DNA from: Osedax fenrisi
Taxonomy: Eukaryota > Annelida > Polychaeta > Sabellida > Siboglinidae
Assembly (NCBI GenBank): GCA_964019155.1
Contig: OZ025245.1
Coordinates: 6,635,223-6,699,222, forward strand
Direction: 5' to 3'
DNA: 64,000 nt
In this document: piece after piece, positions 11,708-26,953 of the stretch
How positions within the stretch are numbered: the first letter of the stretch is position 1
Layout of the letters: each line of letters opens with the position of its first letter
Program-made: the position numbers and the translations under genes
Notes under the pieces: generated by a model
What the model was told of the DNA's origin: nothing
Seen by the model: the letters and a program-made list of their open reading frames with translations, nothing else
Database searches by the model: none

Positions 11708-14700
11708 ACATTAAATACATATTATCTTATATAAGCATATGAATACATGAAATATTTGGAATTTGACACTTATACTGTTGATTTGTGGCACTGGATTGAT
11801 ATGGCTCCCTTAATAAATATGTCCGTATATAGTTGGCAGGAATGTTACAACATTGTATGTCTCACTATAGATTGGCAGATTTGTTATTGTTGATGTTCCA
11901 TTAACTGTGCGCCTACGGGTATGCCTAGTCCTCATGTCTACGTATCATTTGTCACCACTTCTATTATTCCAGGATTCGATACAACATATTTGCTAATTAA
12001 GTTTAGTAGATGTATACTTTTTTTTTGTTTAATTTTTTTTTCAAATTAATTTTAATCTTTTATAAAAAATATATTTGTTCTTAATTATATATTTTTTATC
12101 ATATGTGTACTCTGGGGTACCCCTTTTTATTTAAGTTTTATTTAAGTTTTATTTATTTTATTTTAATAAATTATCCAATATATATAAATAATTACGGTAT
12201 TAATAATTTATTAATAATTTTTATAGTATATAAGTTATTATATTTAAAAACAGAATTACAATTTTAGTATTTATAAAAAAATTATTTATTTATAATTTTT
12301 ATTCTTAACCTTTATTTTTTATTTTACTTTCAAAATTTATTATACATACATTAAATACATATTATCTTATATAAGCATATGAATACATGAAATATTTGGA
12401 ATGTGACACTTATACTGTTGATTTGTGGCACTGGATTGATATGGCTCCCTTAATAAATATGTCCGTATATAGTTGGCAGGAATGTTACAACATTGTATGT
12501 CTCACTATAGATTGGCAGATTTGTTATTGTTGATGTTCCATTAACTGTGCGCCTACGGGTATGCCTAGTCCTCATGTCTACGTATCATTTGTCACCACTT
12601 CTATTATTCCAGGATTCGATACAACATATTTGCTAATTAAGTTTAGTATACTTTTTTTTTGTTTAATTTTTTTTTCAAATTCATTTTAATCTTTTATAAA
12701 AAATATATTTGTTCTTAATTATATATTTTTTTATCATATGTGTACTCTGGGGTACCCCTTTTTATTTAATTTTTATTTAAGTTTTATTTATTTTATTTTA
12801 ATAAATTATCCAATATATAAATAATTACGGTATTAATAATTTATTAATTATTTGTATAGTATATAAGTTATTATATTTAAAAACAGAATTACAATTTTAG
12901 TATTTATAAAAAAATTATTTATTTATAATTTTTATTCTTAACCTTTATTTTTTATTTTACTTTCAAAATTTATTATACATACATTAAATACATATTATCT
13001 TATATAAGCATATGAATACATGAAATATTTGGAATGTGACACTTATACTGTTGATTTGTGGCACTGGATTGATATGGCTCCCTTAATAAATATGTCCGTA
13101 TATAGTTGGCAGGAATGTTACAACATTGTATGTCTCACTATAGATTGGCAGATTTGTTATTGTTGATGTTCCATTAACTGTGCGCCTACGGGTATGCCTA
13201 GTCCTCATGTCTACGTATCATTTGTCACCACTTCTATTATTCCAGGATTCGATACAACATATTTGCTAATTAAGTTTAGTAGATGTATACTTTTTTTTTG
13301 TTTAATTTTTTTTTCAAATTAATTTTAATCTTTTATAAAAAATATATTTGTTCTTAATTATATATTTTTTATCATATGTGTACTCTGGGGTACCCCTTTT
13401 TATTTAAGTTTTATTTAAGTTTTATTTATTTTATTTTAATAAATTATCCAATATATAAATAATTACGGTATTAATAATTTATTAATAATTTGTATAGTAT
13501 ATAAGTTATTATATTTAAAAACAGAATTACAATTTTAGTATTTATAAAAAAATTATTTATTTATAATTTTTATTCTTAACCTTTATTTTTTATTTTACTT
13601 TCAAAAATTATTATACATACATTAAATACATATTATCTTATATAAGCATATGAATACATGAAATATTTGGAATGTGACACTTATACTGTTGATTTGTGGC
13701 ACTGGATTGATATGGCTCCCTTAATAAATATGTCCGTATATAGTTGGCAGGAATGTTACAACATTGTATGTCTCACTATAGATTGGCAGATTTGTTATTG
13801 TTGATGTTCCATTAACTGTGCGCCTACGGGTATGCCTAGTCCTCATGTCTACGTATCATTTGTCACCACTTCTATTATTCCAGGATTCGATACAACATAT
13901 TTGCTAATTAAGTTTAGTATACTTTTTTTTTGTTTAATTTTTTTTTCAAATTAATTTTAATCTTTTATAAAAAATATATTTGTTCTTAATTATATATTTT
14001 TTTATCATATGTGTACTCTGGGGTACCCCTTTTTATTTAAGTTTTATTTATTTTATTTTAATAAATTATCCAATATATATAAATAATTACGGTATTAATA
14101 ATTTATTAATAATTTGTATAGTATATAAGTTATTATATTTAAAAACAGAATTACAATTTTAGTATTTATAAAAAAATTATTTATTTATAATTTTTATTCT
14201 TAACCTTTATTTTTTATTTTACTTTCAAAATTTATTATACATACATTAAATACATATTATCTTATATAAGCATATGAATACATGAAATATTTGGAATGTG
14301 ACACTTATACTATTGATTTGTGGCACTGGATTGATATGGCTCCCTTAATAAATATGTCCGTATATAGTTGGCAGGAATGTTACAACATTGTATGTCTCAC
14401 TATAGATTGGCAGATTTGTTATTGTTGATGTTCCATTAACTGTGCGCCTACGGGTATGCCTAGTCCTCATGTCTACGTATCATTTGTCACCACTTCTATT
14501 ATTCCAGGATTCGATACAACATATTTTCTAATTAAGTTTAGTAGATGTATACTTTTTTTTTGTTTAATTTTTTTTTCAAATTAATTTTAATCTTTTATAA
14601 AAAATATATTTGTTCTTAATTATATATTTTTTATCATATGTGTACTCTGGGGTACCCCTTTTTATTTAAGTTTTATTTAAGTTTTATTTATTTTATTTTA

Positions 14701-16777
14701 ATAAATTATCCAATATATATAAATAATTACGGTATTAATAATTTATTAATAATTTTTATAGTATATAAGTTATTATATTTAAAAACAGAATTACAATTTT
14801 AGTATTTATAAAAAAATTATTTATTTATAATTTTTATTCTTAACCTTTATTTTTTATTTTACTTTCAAAATTTATTATACATACATTAAATACATATTAT
14901 CTTATATAAGCATATGAATACATGAAATATTTGGAATGTGACACTTATACTGTTGATTTGTGGCACTGGATTGATATGGCTCCCTTAATAAATATGTCCG
15001 TATATAGTTGGCAGGAATGTTACAACATTGTATGTCTCACTATAGATTGGCAGATTTGTTATTGTTGATGTTCCATTAACTGTGCGCCTACGGGTATGCC
15101 TAGTCCTCATGTCTACGTATCATTTGTCACCACTTCTATTATTCCAGGATTCGATACAACATATTTGCTAATTAAGTTTAGTATACTTTTTTTTTGTTTA
15201 ATTTTTTTTTCAAATTCATTTTAATCTTTTATAAAAAATATATTTGTTCTTAATTATATATTTTTTTATCATATGTGTACTCTGGGGTACCCCTTTTTAT
15301 TTAATTTTTATTTAAGTTTTATTTATTTTATTTTAATAAATTATCCAATATATAAATAATTACGGTATTAATAATTTATTAATTATTTGTATAGTATATA
15401 AGTTATTATATTTAAAAACAGAATTACAATTTTAGTATTTATAAAAAAATTATTTATTTATAATTTTTATTCTTAACCTTTATTTTTTATTTTACTTTCA
15501 AAATTTATTATACATACATTAAATACATATTATCTTATATAAGCATATGAATACATGAAATATTTGGAATGTGACACTTATACTGTTGATTTGTGGCACT
15601 GGATTGATATGGCTCCCTTAATAAATATGTCCGTATATAGTTGGCAGGAATGTTACAACATTGTATGTCTCACTATAGATTGGCAGATTTGTTATTGTTG
15701 ATGTTCCATTAACTGTGCGCCTACGGGTATGCCTAGTCCTCATGTCTACGTATCATTTGTCACCACTTCTATTATTCCAGGATTCGATACAACATATTTG
15801 CTAATTAAGTTTAGTAGATGTATACTTTTTTTTTGTTTAATTTTTTTTTCAAATTAATTTTAATCTTTTATAAAAAATATATTTGTTCTTAATTATATAT
15901 TTTTTATCATATGTGTACTCTGGGGTACCCCTTTTTATTTAAGTTTTATTTAAGTTTTATTTATTTTATTTTAATAAATTATCCAATATATAAATAATTA
16001 CGGTATTAATAATTTATTAATAATTTGTATAGTATATAAGTTATTATATTTAAAAACAGAATTACAATTTTAGTATTTATAAAAAAATTATTTATTTATA
16101 ATTTTTATTCTTAACCTTTATTTTTTATTTTACTTTCAAAAATTATTATACATACATTAAATACATATTATCTTATATAAGCATATGAATACATGAAATA
16201 TTTGGAATGTGACACTTATACTGTTGATTTGTGGCACTGGATTGATATGGCTCCCTTAATAAATATGTCCGTATATAGTTGGCAGGAATGTTACAACATT
16301 GTATGTCTCACTATAGATTGGCAGATTTGTTATTGTTGATGTTCCATTAACTGTGCGCCTACGGGTATGCCTAGTCCTCATGTCTACGTATCATTTGTCA
16401 CCACTTCTATTATTCCAGGATTCGATACAACATATTTGCTAATTAAGTTTAGTATACTTTTTTTTTGTTTAATTTTTTTTTCAAATTAATTTTAATCTTT
16501 TATAAAAAATATATTTGTTCTTAATTATATATTTTTTTATCATATGTGTACTCTGGGGTACCCCTTTTTATTTAAGTTTTATTTATTTTATTTTAATAAA
16601 TTATCCAATATATATAAATAATTACGGTATTAATAATTTATTAATAATTTGTATAGTATATAAGTTATTATATTTAAAAACAGAATTACAATTTTAGTAT
16701 TTATAAAAAAATTATTTATTTATAATTTTTATTCTTAACCTTTATTTTTTATTTTACTTTCAAAATTTATTATACAT
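11708..16777 (+). repeat. Satellite higher-order repeat, 2,535-bp tetramer, two copies
   Basis: Monomer lengths run 640-633-638-624 and again 640-633-638-624, so 11708, 14243 and 16778 are exactly 2,535 bp apart. The 624-bp unit is always the one with a single AAGTTTTATTT and follows a 638-bp unit ending AAAAATTATTATAC. Not all sites are identical: the first unit of the second block carries CTATTG and TTTTCTAAT, while the first block does not. Confidence 0.85.
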
Positions 16778-18693
16778 ACATTAAATACATATTATCTTAT
16801 ATAAGCATATGAATACATGACATATTTGGAATGTGACACTTATACTGTTGATTTGTGGCACTGGATTGATATGGCTCCCTTAATAAATATGTCCGTATAT
16901 AGTTGGCAGGAATGTTACAACATTGTATGTCTCACTATAGATTGGCAGATTTGTTATTGTTGATGTTCCATTAACTGTGCGCCTACGGGTATGCCTAGTC
17001 CTCATGTCTACGTATCATTTGTCACCACTTCTATTATTCCAGGATTCGATACAACATATTTGCTAATTAAGTTTAGTAGATGTATACTTTTTTTTTGTTT
17101 AATTTTTTTTTCAAATTAATTTTAATCTTTTATAAAAAATATATTTGTTCTTAATTATATATTTTTTTATCATATGTGTACTCTGGGGTACCCCTTTTTA
17201 TTTAAGTTTTATTTAAGTTTTATTTATTTTATTTTAATAAATTATCCAATATATATAAATAATTACGGTATTAATAATTTATTAATAATTTGTATAGTAT
17301 ATAAGTTATTATATTTAAAAACAGAATTACAATTTTAGTATTTATAAAAAAATTATTTATTTATAATTTTTATTCTTAACCTTTATTTTTTATTTTACTT
17401 TCAAAATTTATTATACATACATTAAATACATATTATCTTATATAAGCATATGAATACATGAAATATTTGGAATGTGACACTTATACTATTGATTTGTGGC
17501 ACTGGATTGATATGGCTCCCTTAATAAATATGTCCGTATATAGTTGGCAGGAATGTTACAACATTGTATGTCTCACTATAGATTGGCAGATTTGTTATTG
17601 TTGATGTTCCATTAACTGTGCGCCTACGGGTATGCCTAGTCCTCATGTCTACGTATCATTTGTCACCACTTCTATTATTCCAGGATTCGATACAACATAT
17701 TTTCTAATTAAGTTTAGTAGATGTATACTTTTTTTTTGTTTAATTTTTTTTTCAAATTAATTTTAATCTTTTATAAAAAATATATTTGTTCTTAATTATA
17801 TATTTTTTTTATCATATGTGTATTCTGGGGTACCCCTTTTTATTTAAGTTTTATTTAAGTTTTATTTATTTTATTTTAATAAATTATCCAATATATATAA
17901 ATAATTACGGTATTAATAATTTATTAATAATTTTTATAGTATATAAGTTATTATATTTAAAAACAGAATTACAATTTTAGTATTTATAAAAAAATTATTT
18001 ATTTATAATTTTTATTCTTAACCTTTATTTTTTATTTTACTTTCAAAATTTATTATACAAACATTAAATACATATTATCTTATATAAGCATATGAATACA
18101 TGAAATATTTGGAATGTGACACTTATACTGTTGATTTGTGGCACTGGATTGATATGGCTCCCTTAATAAATATGTCCGTATATAGTTGGCAGGAATGTTA
18201 CAACATTGTATGTCTCACTATAGATTGGCAGATTTGTTATTGTTGATGTTCCATTAACTGTGCGCCTACGGGTATGCCTAGTCCTCATGTCTACGTATCA
18301 TTTGTCACCACTTCTATTATTCCAGGATTCGATACAACATATTTGCTAATTAAGTTTAGTATACTTTTTTTTTGTTTAATTTTTTTTTCAAATTAATTTT
18401 AATCTTTTATAAAAAATATATTTGTTCTTAATTATATATTTTTTTATCATATGTGTACTCTGGGGTACCCCTTTTTATTTAATTTTTATTTAAGTTTTAT
18501 TTATTTTATTTTAATAAATTATCCAATATATAAATAATTACGGTATTAATAATTTATTAATAATTTGTATAGTATATAAGTTATTATATTTAAAAACAGA
18601 ATTACAATTTTAGTATTTATAAAAAAATTATTTATTTATAATTTTTATTCTTAACCTTTATTTTTTATTTTACTTTCAAAATTTATTATACAT

Positions 18694-21600
18694 ACATTAA
18701 ATACATATTATCTTATATAAGCATATGAATACATGAAATATTTGGAATGTGACACTTATACTGTTGATTTGTGGCACTGGATTGATATGGCTCCCTTAAT
18801 AAATATGTCCGTATATAGTTGGCAGGAATGTTACAACATTGTATGTCTCACTATAGATTGGCAGATTTGTTATTGTTGATGTTCCATTAACTGTGCGCCT
18901 ACGGGTATGCCTAGTCCTCATGTCTACGTATCATTTGTCACCACTTCTATTATTCCAGGATTCGATACAACATATTTGCTAATTAAGTTTAGTAGATGTA
19001 TACTTTTTTTTTGTTTAATTTTTTTTTCAAATTCATTTTAATCTTTTATAAAAAATATATTTGTTCTTAATTATATATTTTTTTATCATATGTGTACTCT
19101 GGGGTACCCCTTTTTATTTAAGTTTTATTTAAGTTTTATTTATTTTATTTTAATAAATTATCCAATATATAAATAATTACGGTATTAATAATTTATTAAT
19201 AATTTGTATAGTATATAAGTTATTATATTTAAAAACAGAATTACAATTTTAGTATTTATAAAAAAATTATTTATTTATAATTTTTATTCTTAACCTTTAT
19301 TTTTTATTTTACTTTCAAAATTTATTATACATACATTAAATACATATTATCTTATATAAGCATATGAATACATGAAATATTTGGAATGTGACACTTATAC
19401 TGTTGATTTGTGGCACTGGATTGATATGGCTCCCTTAATAAATATGTCCGTATATAGTTGGCAGGAATGTTACAACATTGTATGTCTCACTATAGATTGG
19501 CAGATTTGTTATTGTTGATGTTCCATTAACTGTGCGCCTACGGGTATGCCTAGTCCTCATGTCTACGTATCATTTGTCACCACTTCTATTATTCCAGGAT
19601 TCGATACAACATATTTGCTAATTAAGTTTAGTATACTTTTTTTTTGTTTAATTTTTTTTTCAAATTAATTTTAATCTTTTATAAAAAATATATTTGTTCT
19701 TAATTATATATTTTTTTATCATATGTGTACTCTGGGGTACCCCTTTTTATTTAAGTTTTATTTAAGTTTTATTTATTTTATTTTAATAAATTATCCAATA
19801 TATATAAATAATTACGGTATTAATGATTTATTAATAATTTGTATAGTATATAAGTTATTATATTTAAAAACAGAATTACAATTTTAGTATTTATAAAAAA
19901 ATTATTTATTTATAATTTTTATTCTTAACCTTTATTTTTTATTTTACTTTCAAAATTTATGATACATACATTAAATACATATTATCTTATATAAGCATAT
20001 GAATACATGAAATATTTGGAATGTGACACTTATACTGTTGATTTGTGGCACTGGATTGATATGGCTCCCTTAATAAATATGTCCGTATATAGTTGGCAGG
20101 AATGTTACAACATTGTATGTCTCACTATAGATTGGCAGATTTGTTATTGTTGATGTTCCATTAACTGTGCGCCTACGGGTATGCCTAGTCCTCATGTCTA
20201 CGTATCATTTGTCACCACTTCTATTATTCCAGGATTCGATACAACATATTTGCTAATTAAGTTTAGTAGATGTATACTTTTTTTTTGTTTAATTTTTTTT
20301 TCAAATTAATTTTAATCTTTTATAAAAAATATATTTGTTCTTAATTATATATTTTTTATCATATGTGTACTCTGGGGTACCCCTTTTTATTTAAGTTTTA
20401 TTTAAGTTTTATTTATTTTATTTTAATAAATTATCCAATATATAAATAATTACGGTATTAATAATTTATTAATAATTTGTATAGTATATAAGTTATTATA
20501 TTTAAAAACAGAATTACAATTTTAGTATTTATAAAAAAATTATTTATTTATAATTTTTATTCTTAACCTTTATTTTTTATTTTACTTTCAAAAATTATTA
20601 TACATACATTAAATACATATTATCTTATATAAGCATATGAATACATGAAATATTTGGAATGTGACACTTATACTGTTGATTTGTGGCACTGGATTGATAT
20701 GGCTCCCTTAATAAATATGTCCGTATATAGTTGGCAGGAATGTTACAACATTGTATGTCTCACTATAGATTGGCAGATTTGTTATTGTTGATGTTCCATT
20801 AACTGTGCGCCTACGGGTATGCCTAGTCCTCATGTCTACGTATCATTTGTCACCACTTCTATTATTCCAGGATTCGATACAACATATTTGCTAATTAAGT
20901 TTAGTATACTTTTTTTTTGTTTAATTTTTTTTTCAAATTAATTTTAATCTTTTATAAAAAATATATTTGTTCTTAATTATATATTTTTTTATCATATGTG
21001 TACTCTGGGGTACCCCTTTTTATTTAAGTTTTATTTATTTTATTTTAATAAATTATCCAATATATATAAATAATTACGGTATTAATAATTTATTAATAAT
21101 TTGTATAGTATATAAGTTATTATATTTAAAAACAGAATTACAATTTTAGTATTTATAAAAAAATTATTTATTTATAATTTTTATTCTTAACCTTTATTTT
21201 TTATTTTACTTTCAAAATTTATTATACATACATTAAATACATATTATCTTATATAAGCATATGAATACATGAAATATTTGGAATGTGACACTTATACTAT
21301 TGATTTGTGGCACTGGATTGATATGGCTCCCTTAATAAATATGTCCGTATATAGTTGGCAGGAATGTTACAACATTGTATGTCTCACTATAGATTGGCAG
21401 ATTTGTTATTGTTGATGTTCCATTAACTGTGCGCCTACGGGTATGCCTAGTCCTCATGTCTACGTATCATTTGTCACCACTTCTATTATTCCAGGATTCG
21501 ATACAACATATTTTCTAATTAAGTTTAGTAGATGTATACTTTTTTTTTGTTTAATTTTTTTTTCAAATTAATTTTAATCTTTTATAAAAAATATATTTGT

Positions 21601-23765
21601 TCTTAATTATATATTTTTTTATCATATGTGTACTCTGGGGTACCCCTTTTTATTTAAGTTTTATTTAAGTTTTATTTATTTTATTTTAATAAATTATCCA
21701 ATATATAAATAATTACGGTATTAATAATTTATTAATAATTTGTATAGTATATAAGTTATTATATTTAAAAACAGAATTACAATTTTAGTATTTATAAAAA
21801 AATTATTTATTTATAATTTTTATTCTTAACCTTTATTTTTTATTTTACTTTCAAAATTTATTATACATACATTAAATACATATTATCTTATATAAGCATA
21901 TGAATACATGAAATATTTGGAATGTGACACTTATACTGTTGATTTGTGGCACTGGATTGATATGGCTCCCTTAATAAATATGTCCGTATATAGTTGGCAG
22001 GAATGTTACAACATTGTATGTCTCACTATAGATTGGCAGATTTGTTATTGTTGATGTTCCATTAACTGTGCGCCTACGGGTATGCCTAGTCCTCATGTCT
22101 ACGTATCATTTGTCACCACTTCTATTATTCCAGGATTCGATACAACATATTTGCTAATTAAGTTTAGTATACTTTTTTTTTGTTTAATTTTTTTTTCAAA
22201 TTAATTTTAATCTTTAATAAAAAATATATTTGTTCTTAATTATATATTTTTTTATCATATGTGTACTCTGGGGTACCCCTTTTTATTTAAGTTTTATTTA
22301 AGTTTTATTTATTTTATTTTAATAAATTATCCAATATATATAAATAATTACGGTATTAATGATTTATTAATAATTTGTATAGTATATAAGTTATTATATT
22401 TAAAAACAGAATTACAATTTTAGTATTTATAAAAAAATTATTTATTTATAATTTTTATTCTTAACCTTTATTTTTTATTTTACTTTCAAAATTTATGATA
22501 CATACATTAAATACATATTATCTTATATAAGCATATGAATACATGAAATATTTGGAATGTGACACTTATACTGTTGATTTGTGGCACTGGATTGATATGG
22601 CTCCCTTAATAAATATGTCCGTATATAGTTGGCAGGAATGTTACAACATTGTATGTCTCACTATAGATTGGCAGATTTGTTATTGTTGATGTTCCATTAA
22701 CTGTGCGCCTACGGGTATGCCTAGTCCTCATGTCTACGTATCATTTGTCACCACTTCTATTATTCCAGGATTCGATACAACATATTTGCTAATTAAGTTT
22801 AGTAGATGTATACTTTTTTTTTGTTTAATTTTTTTTTCAAATTAATTTTAATCTTTTATAAAAAATATATTTGTTCTTAATTATATATTTTTTATCATAT
22901 GTGTACTCTGGGGTACCCCTTTTTATTTAAGTTTTATTTAAGTTTTATTTATTTTATTTTAATAAATTATCCAATATATAAATAATTACGGTATTAATAA
23001 TTTATTAATAATTTGTATAGTATATAAGTTATTATATTTAAAAACAGAATTACAATTTTAGTATTTATAAAAAAATTATTTATTTATAATTTTTATTCTT
23101 AACCTTTATTTTTTATTTTACTTTCAAAAATTATTATACATACATTAAATACATATTATCTTATATAAGCATATGAATACATGAAATATTTGGAATGTGA
23201 CACTTATACTGTTGATTTGTGGCACTGGATTGATATGGCTCCCTTAATAAATATGTCCGTATATAGTTGGCAGGAATGTTAAAACATTGTATGTCTCACT
23301 ATAGATTGGCAGATTTGTTATTGTTGATGTTCCATTAACTGTGCGCCTACGGGTATGCCTAGTCCTCATGTCTACGTATCATTTGTCACCACTTCTATTA
23401 TTCCAGGATTCGATACAACATATTTGCTAATTAAGTTTAGTATACTTTTTTTTTGTTTAATTTTTTTTTCAAATTAATTTTAATCTTTTATAAAAAATAT
23501 ATTTGTTCTTAATTATATATTTTTTTATCATATGTGTACTCTGGGGTACCCCTTTTTATTTAAGTTTTATTTATTTTATTTTAATAAATTATCCAATATA
23601 TATAAATAATTACGGTATTAATAATTTAATAATAATTTGTATAGTATATAAGTTATTATATTTAAAAACAGAATTACAATTTTAGTATTTATAAAAAAAT
23701 TATTTATTTATAATTTTTATTCTTAACCTTTATTTTTTATTTTACTTTCAAAATTTATTATACAT
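18694..23765 (+). repeat. Satellite higher-order repeat, 2,536-bp tetramer, two copies
   Basis: Monomer lengths 639-635-638-624 occur twice (18694-21229 and 21230-23765). The 635-bp units share the variants TTAATGATTTATTAAT and TTTATGATACATAC. A further single tetramer with the same lengths lies at 26954-29489. Confidence 0.85.
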
Positions 23766-26700
23766 ACATTAAATACATATTATCTTATATAAGCATATGA
23801 ATACATGAAATATTTGGAATGTGACACTTATACTATTGATTTGTGGCACTGGATTGATATGGCTCCCTTAATAAATATGTCCGTATATAGTTGGCAGGAA
23901 TGTTACAACATTGTATGTCTCACTATAGATTGGCAGATTTGTTATTGTTGATGTTCCATTAACTGTGCGCCTACGGGTATGCCTAGTCCTCATGTCTACG
24001 TATCATTTGTCACCACTTCTATTATTCCAGGATTCGATACAACATATTTTCTAATTAAGTTTAGTAGATGTATACTTTTTTTTTGTTTAATTTTTTTTTC
24101 AAATTAATTTTAATCTTTTATAAAAAATATATTTGTTCTTAATTATATATTTTTTTTATCATATGTGTACTCTGGGGTACCCCTTTTTATTTAAGTTTTA
24201 TTTAAGTTTTATTTATTTTATTTTAATAAATTATCCAATATATATAAATAATTACGGTATTAATAATTTATTAATAATTTTTATAGTATATAAGTTATTA
24301 TATTTAAAAACAGAATTACAATTTTAGTATTTATAAAAAAATTATTTATTTATAATTTTTATTCTTAACCTTTATTTTTTATTTTACTTTCAAAATTTAT
24401 TATACATACATTAAATACATATTATCTTATATAAGCATATGAATACATGACATATTTGGAATGTGACACTTATACTGTTGATTTGTGGCACTGGATTGAT
24501 ATGGCTCCCTTAATAAATATGTCCGTATATAGTTGGCAGGAATGTTACAACATTGTATGTCTCACTATAGATTGGCAGATTTGTTATTGTTGATGTTCCA
24601 TTAACTGTGCCCCTACGGGTATGCCTAGTCCTCATGTCTACGTATCATTTGTCACCACTTCTATTATTCCAGGATTCGATACAACATATTTGCTAATTAA
24701 GTTTAGTAGATGTATACTTTTTTTTTGTTTAATTTTTTTTTCAAATTAATTTTAATCTTTTATAAAAAATATATTTGTTCTTAATTATATATTTTTTATC
24801 ATATGTGTACTCTGGGGTACCCCTTTTTATTTAAGTTTTATTTAAGTTTTATTTATTTTATTTTAATAAATTATCCAATATATAAATAATTACGGTATTA
24901 ATAATTTATTAATAATTTGTATAGTATATAAGTTATTATATTTAAAAACAGAATTACAATTTTAGTATTTATAAAAAAATTATTTATTTGTAATTTTTAT
25001 TCTTAACCTTTATTTTTTATTTTACTTTCAAAAATTATTATACATACATTAAATACATATTATCTTATATAAGCATATGAATACATGAAATATTTGGAAT
25101 GTGACACTTATACTGTTGATTTGTGGCACTGGATTGATATGGCTCCCTTAATAAATATGTCCGTATATAGTTGGCAGGAATGTTACAACATTGTATGTCT
25201 CACTATAGATTGGCAGATTTGTTATTGTTGATGTTCCATTAACTGTGCGCCTACGGGTATGCCTAGTCCTCATGTCTACGTATCATTTGTCACCACTTCT
25301 ATTATTCCAGGATTCGATACAACATATTTGCTAATTAAGTTTAGTATACTTTTTTTTTGTTTAATTTTTTTTTCAAATTAATTTTAATCTTTTATAAAAA
25401 ATATATTTGTTCTTAATTATATATTTTTTTATCATATGTGTACTCTGGGGTACCCCTTTTTATTTAAGTTTTATTTAAGTTTTATTTATTTTATTTTAAT
25501 AAATTATCCAATATATATAAATAATTACGGTATTAATAATTTATTAATAATTTGTATAGTATATAAGTTATTATATTTAAAAACATAATTACAATTTTAG
25601 TATTTATAAAAAAATTATTTATTTATAATTTTTATTCTTAACCTTTATTTTTTATTTTACTTTCAAAATTTATTATACATACATTAAATACATATTATCT
25701 TATATAAGCATATGAATACATGACATATTTGGAATGTGACACTTATACTATTGATTTGTGGCACTGGATTGATATGGCTCCCTTAATAAATATGTCCGTA
25801 TATAGTTGGCAGGAATGTTACAACATTGTATGTCTCACTATAGATTGGCAGATTTGTTATTGTTGATGTTCCATTAACTGTGCGCCTACGGGTATGCCTA
25901 GTCCTCATGTCTACGTATCATTTGTCACCACTTCTATTATTCCAGGATTCGATACAACATATTTTCTAATTAAGTTTAGTAGATGTATACTTTTTTTTTG
26001 TTTAATTTTTTTTTCAAATTAATTTTAATCTTTTATAAAAAATATATTTGTTCTTAATTATATATTTTTTTTATCATATGTGTACTCTGGGGTACCCCTT
26101 TTTATTTAAGTTTTATTTAAGTTTTATTTATTTTATTTTAATAAATTATCCAATATATATAAATAATTACGGTATTAATAATTTATTAATAATTTTTATA
26201 GTATATAAGTTATTATATTTAAAAACAGAATTACAATTTTAGTATTTATAAAAAAATTATTTATTTATAATTTTTATTCTTAACCTTTATTTTTTATTTT
26301 ACTTTCAAAATTTATTATACATACATTAAATACATATTATCTTATATAAGCATATGAATACATGAAATATTTGGAATGTGACACTTATACTGTTGATTTG
26401 TGGCACTGGATTGAATGGCTCCCTTAATAAATATGTCCGTATATAGTTGGCAGGAATGTTACAACATTGTATGTCTCACTATAGATTGGCAGATTTGTTA
26501 TTGTTGATGTTCCATTAACTGTGCGCCTACGGGTATGCCTAGTCCTCATGTCTACGTATCATTTGTCACCACTTCTATTATTCCAGGATTCGATACAACA
26601 TATTTGCTAATTAAGTTTAGTATACTTTTTTTTGTTTAATTTTTTTTTCAAATTCATTTTAATCTTTTATAAAAAATATATTTGTTCTTAATTATATATT

Positions 26701-26953
26701 TTTTTATCATATGTGTACTCTGGGGTACCCCTTTTTATTTAATTTTTATTTAAGTTTTATTTATTTTATTTTAATAAATTATCCAATATATAAATAATTA
26801 CGGTATTAATAATTTATTAATAATTTGTATAGTATATAAGTTATTATATTTAAAAACAGAATTACAATTTTAGTATTTATAAAAAAATTATTTATTTATA
26901 ATTTTTATTCTTAACCTTTATTTTTTATTTTACTTTCAAAATTTATTATACAT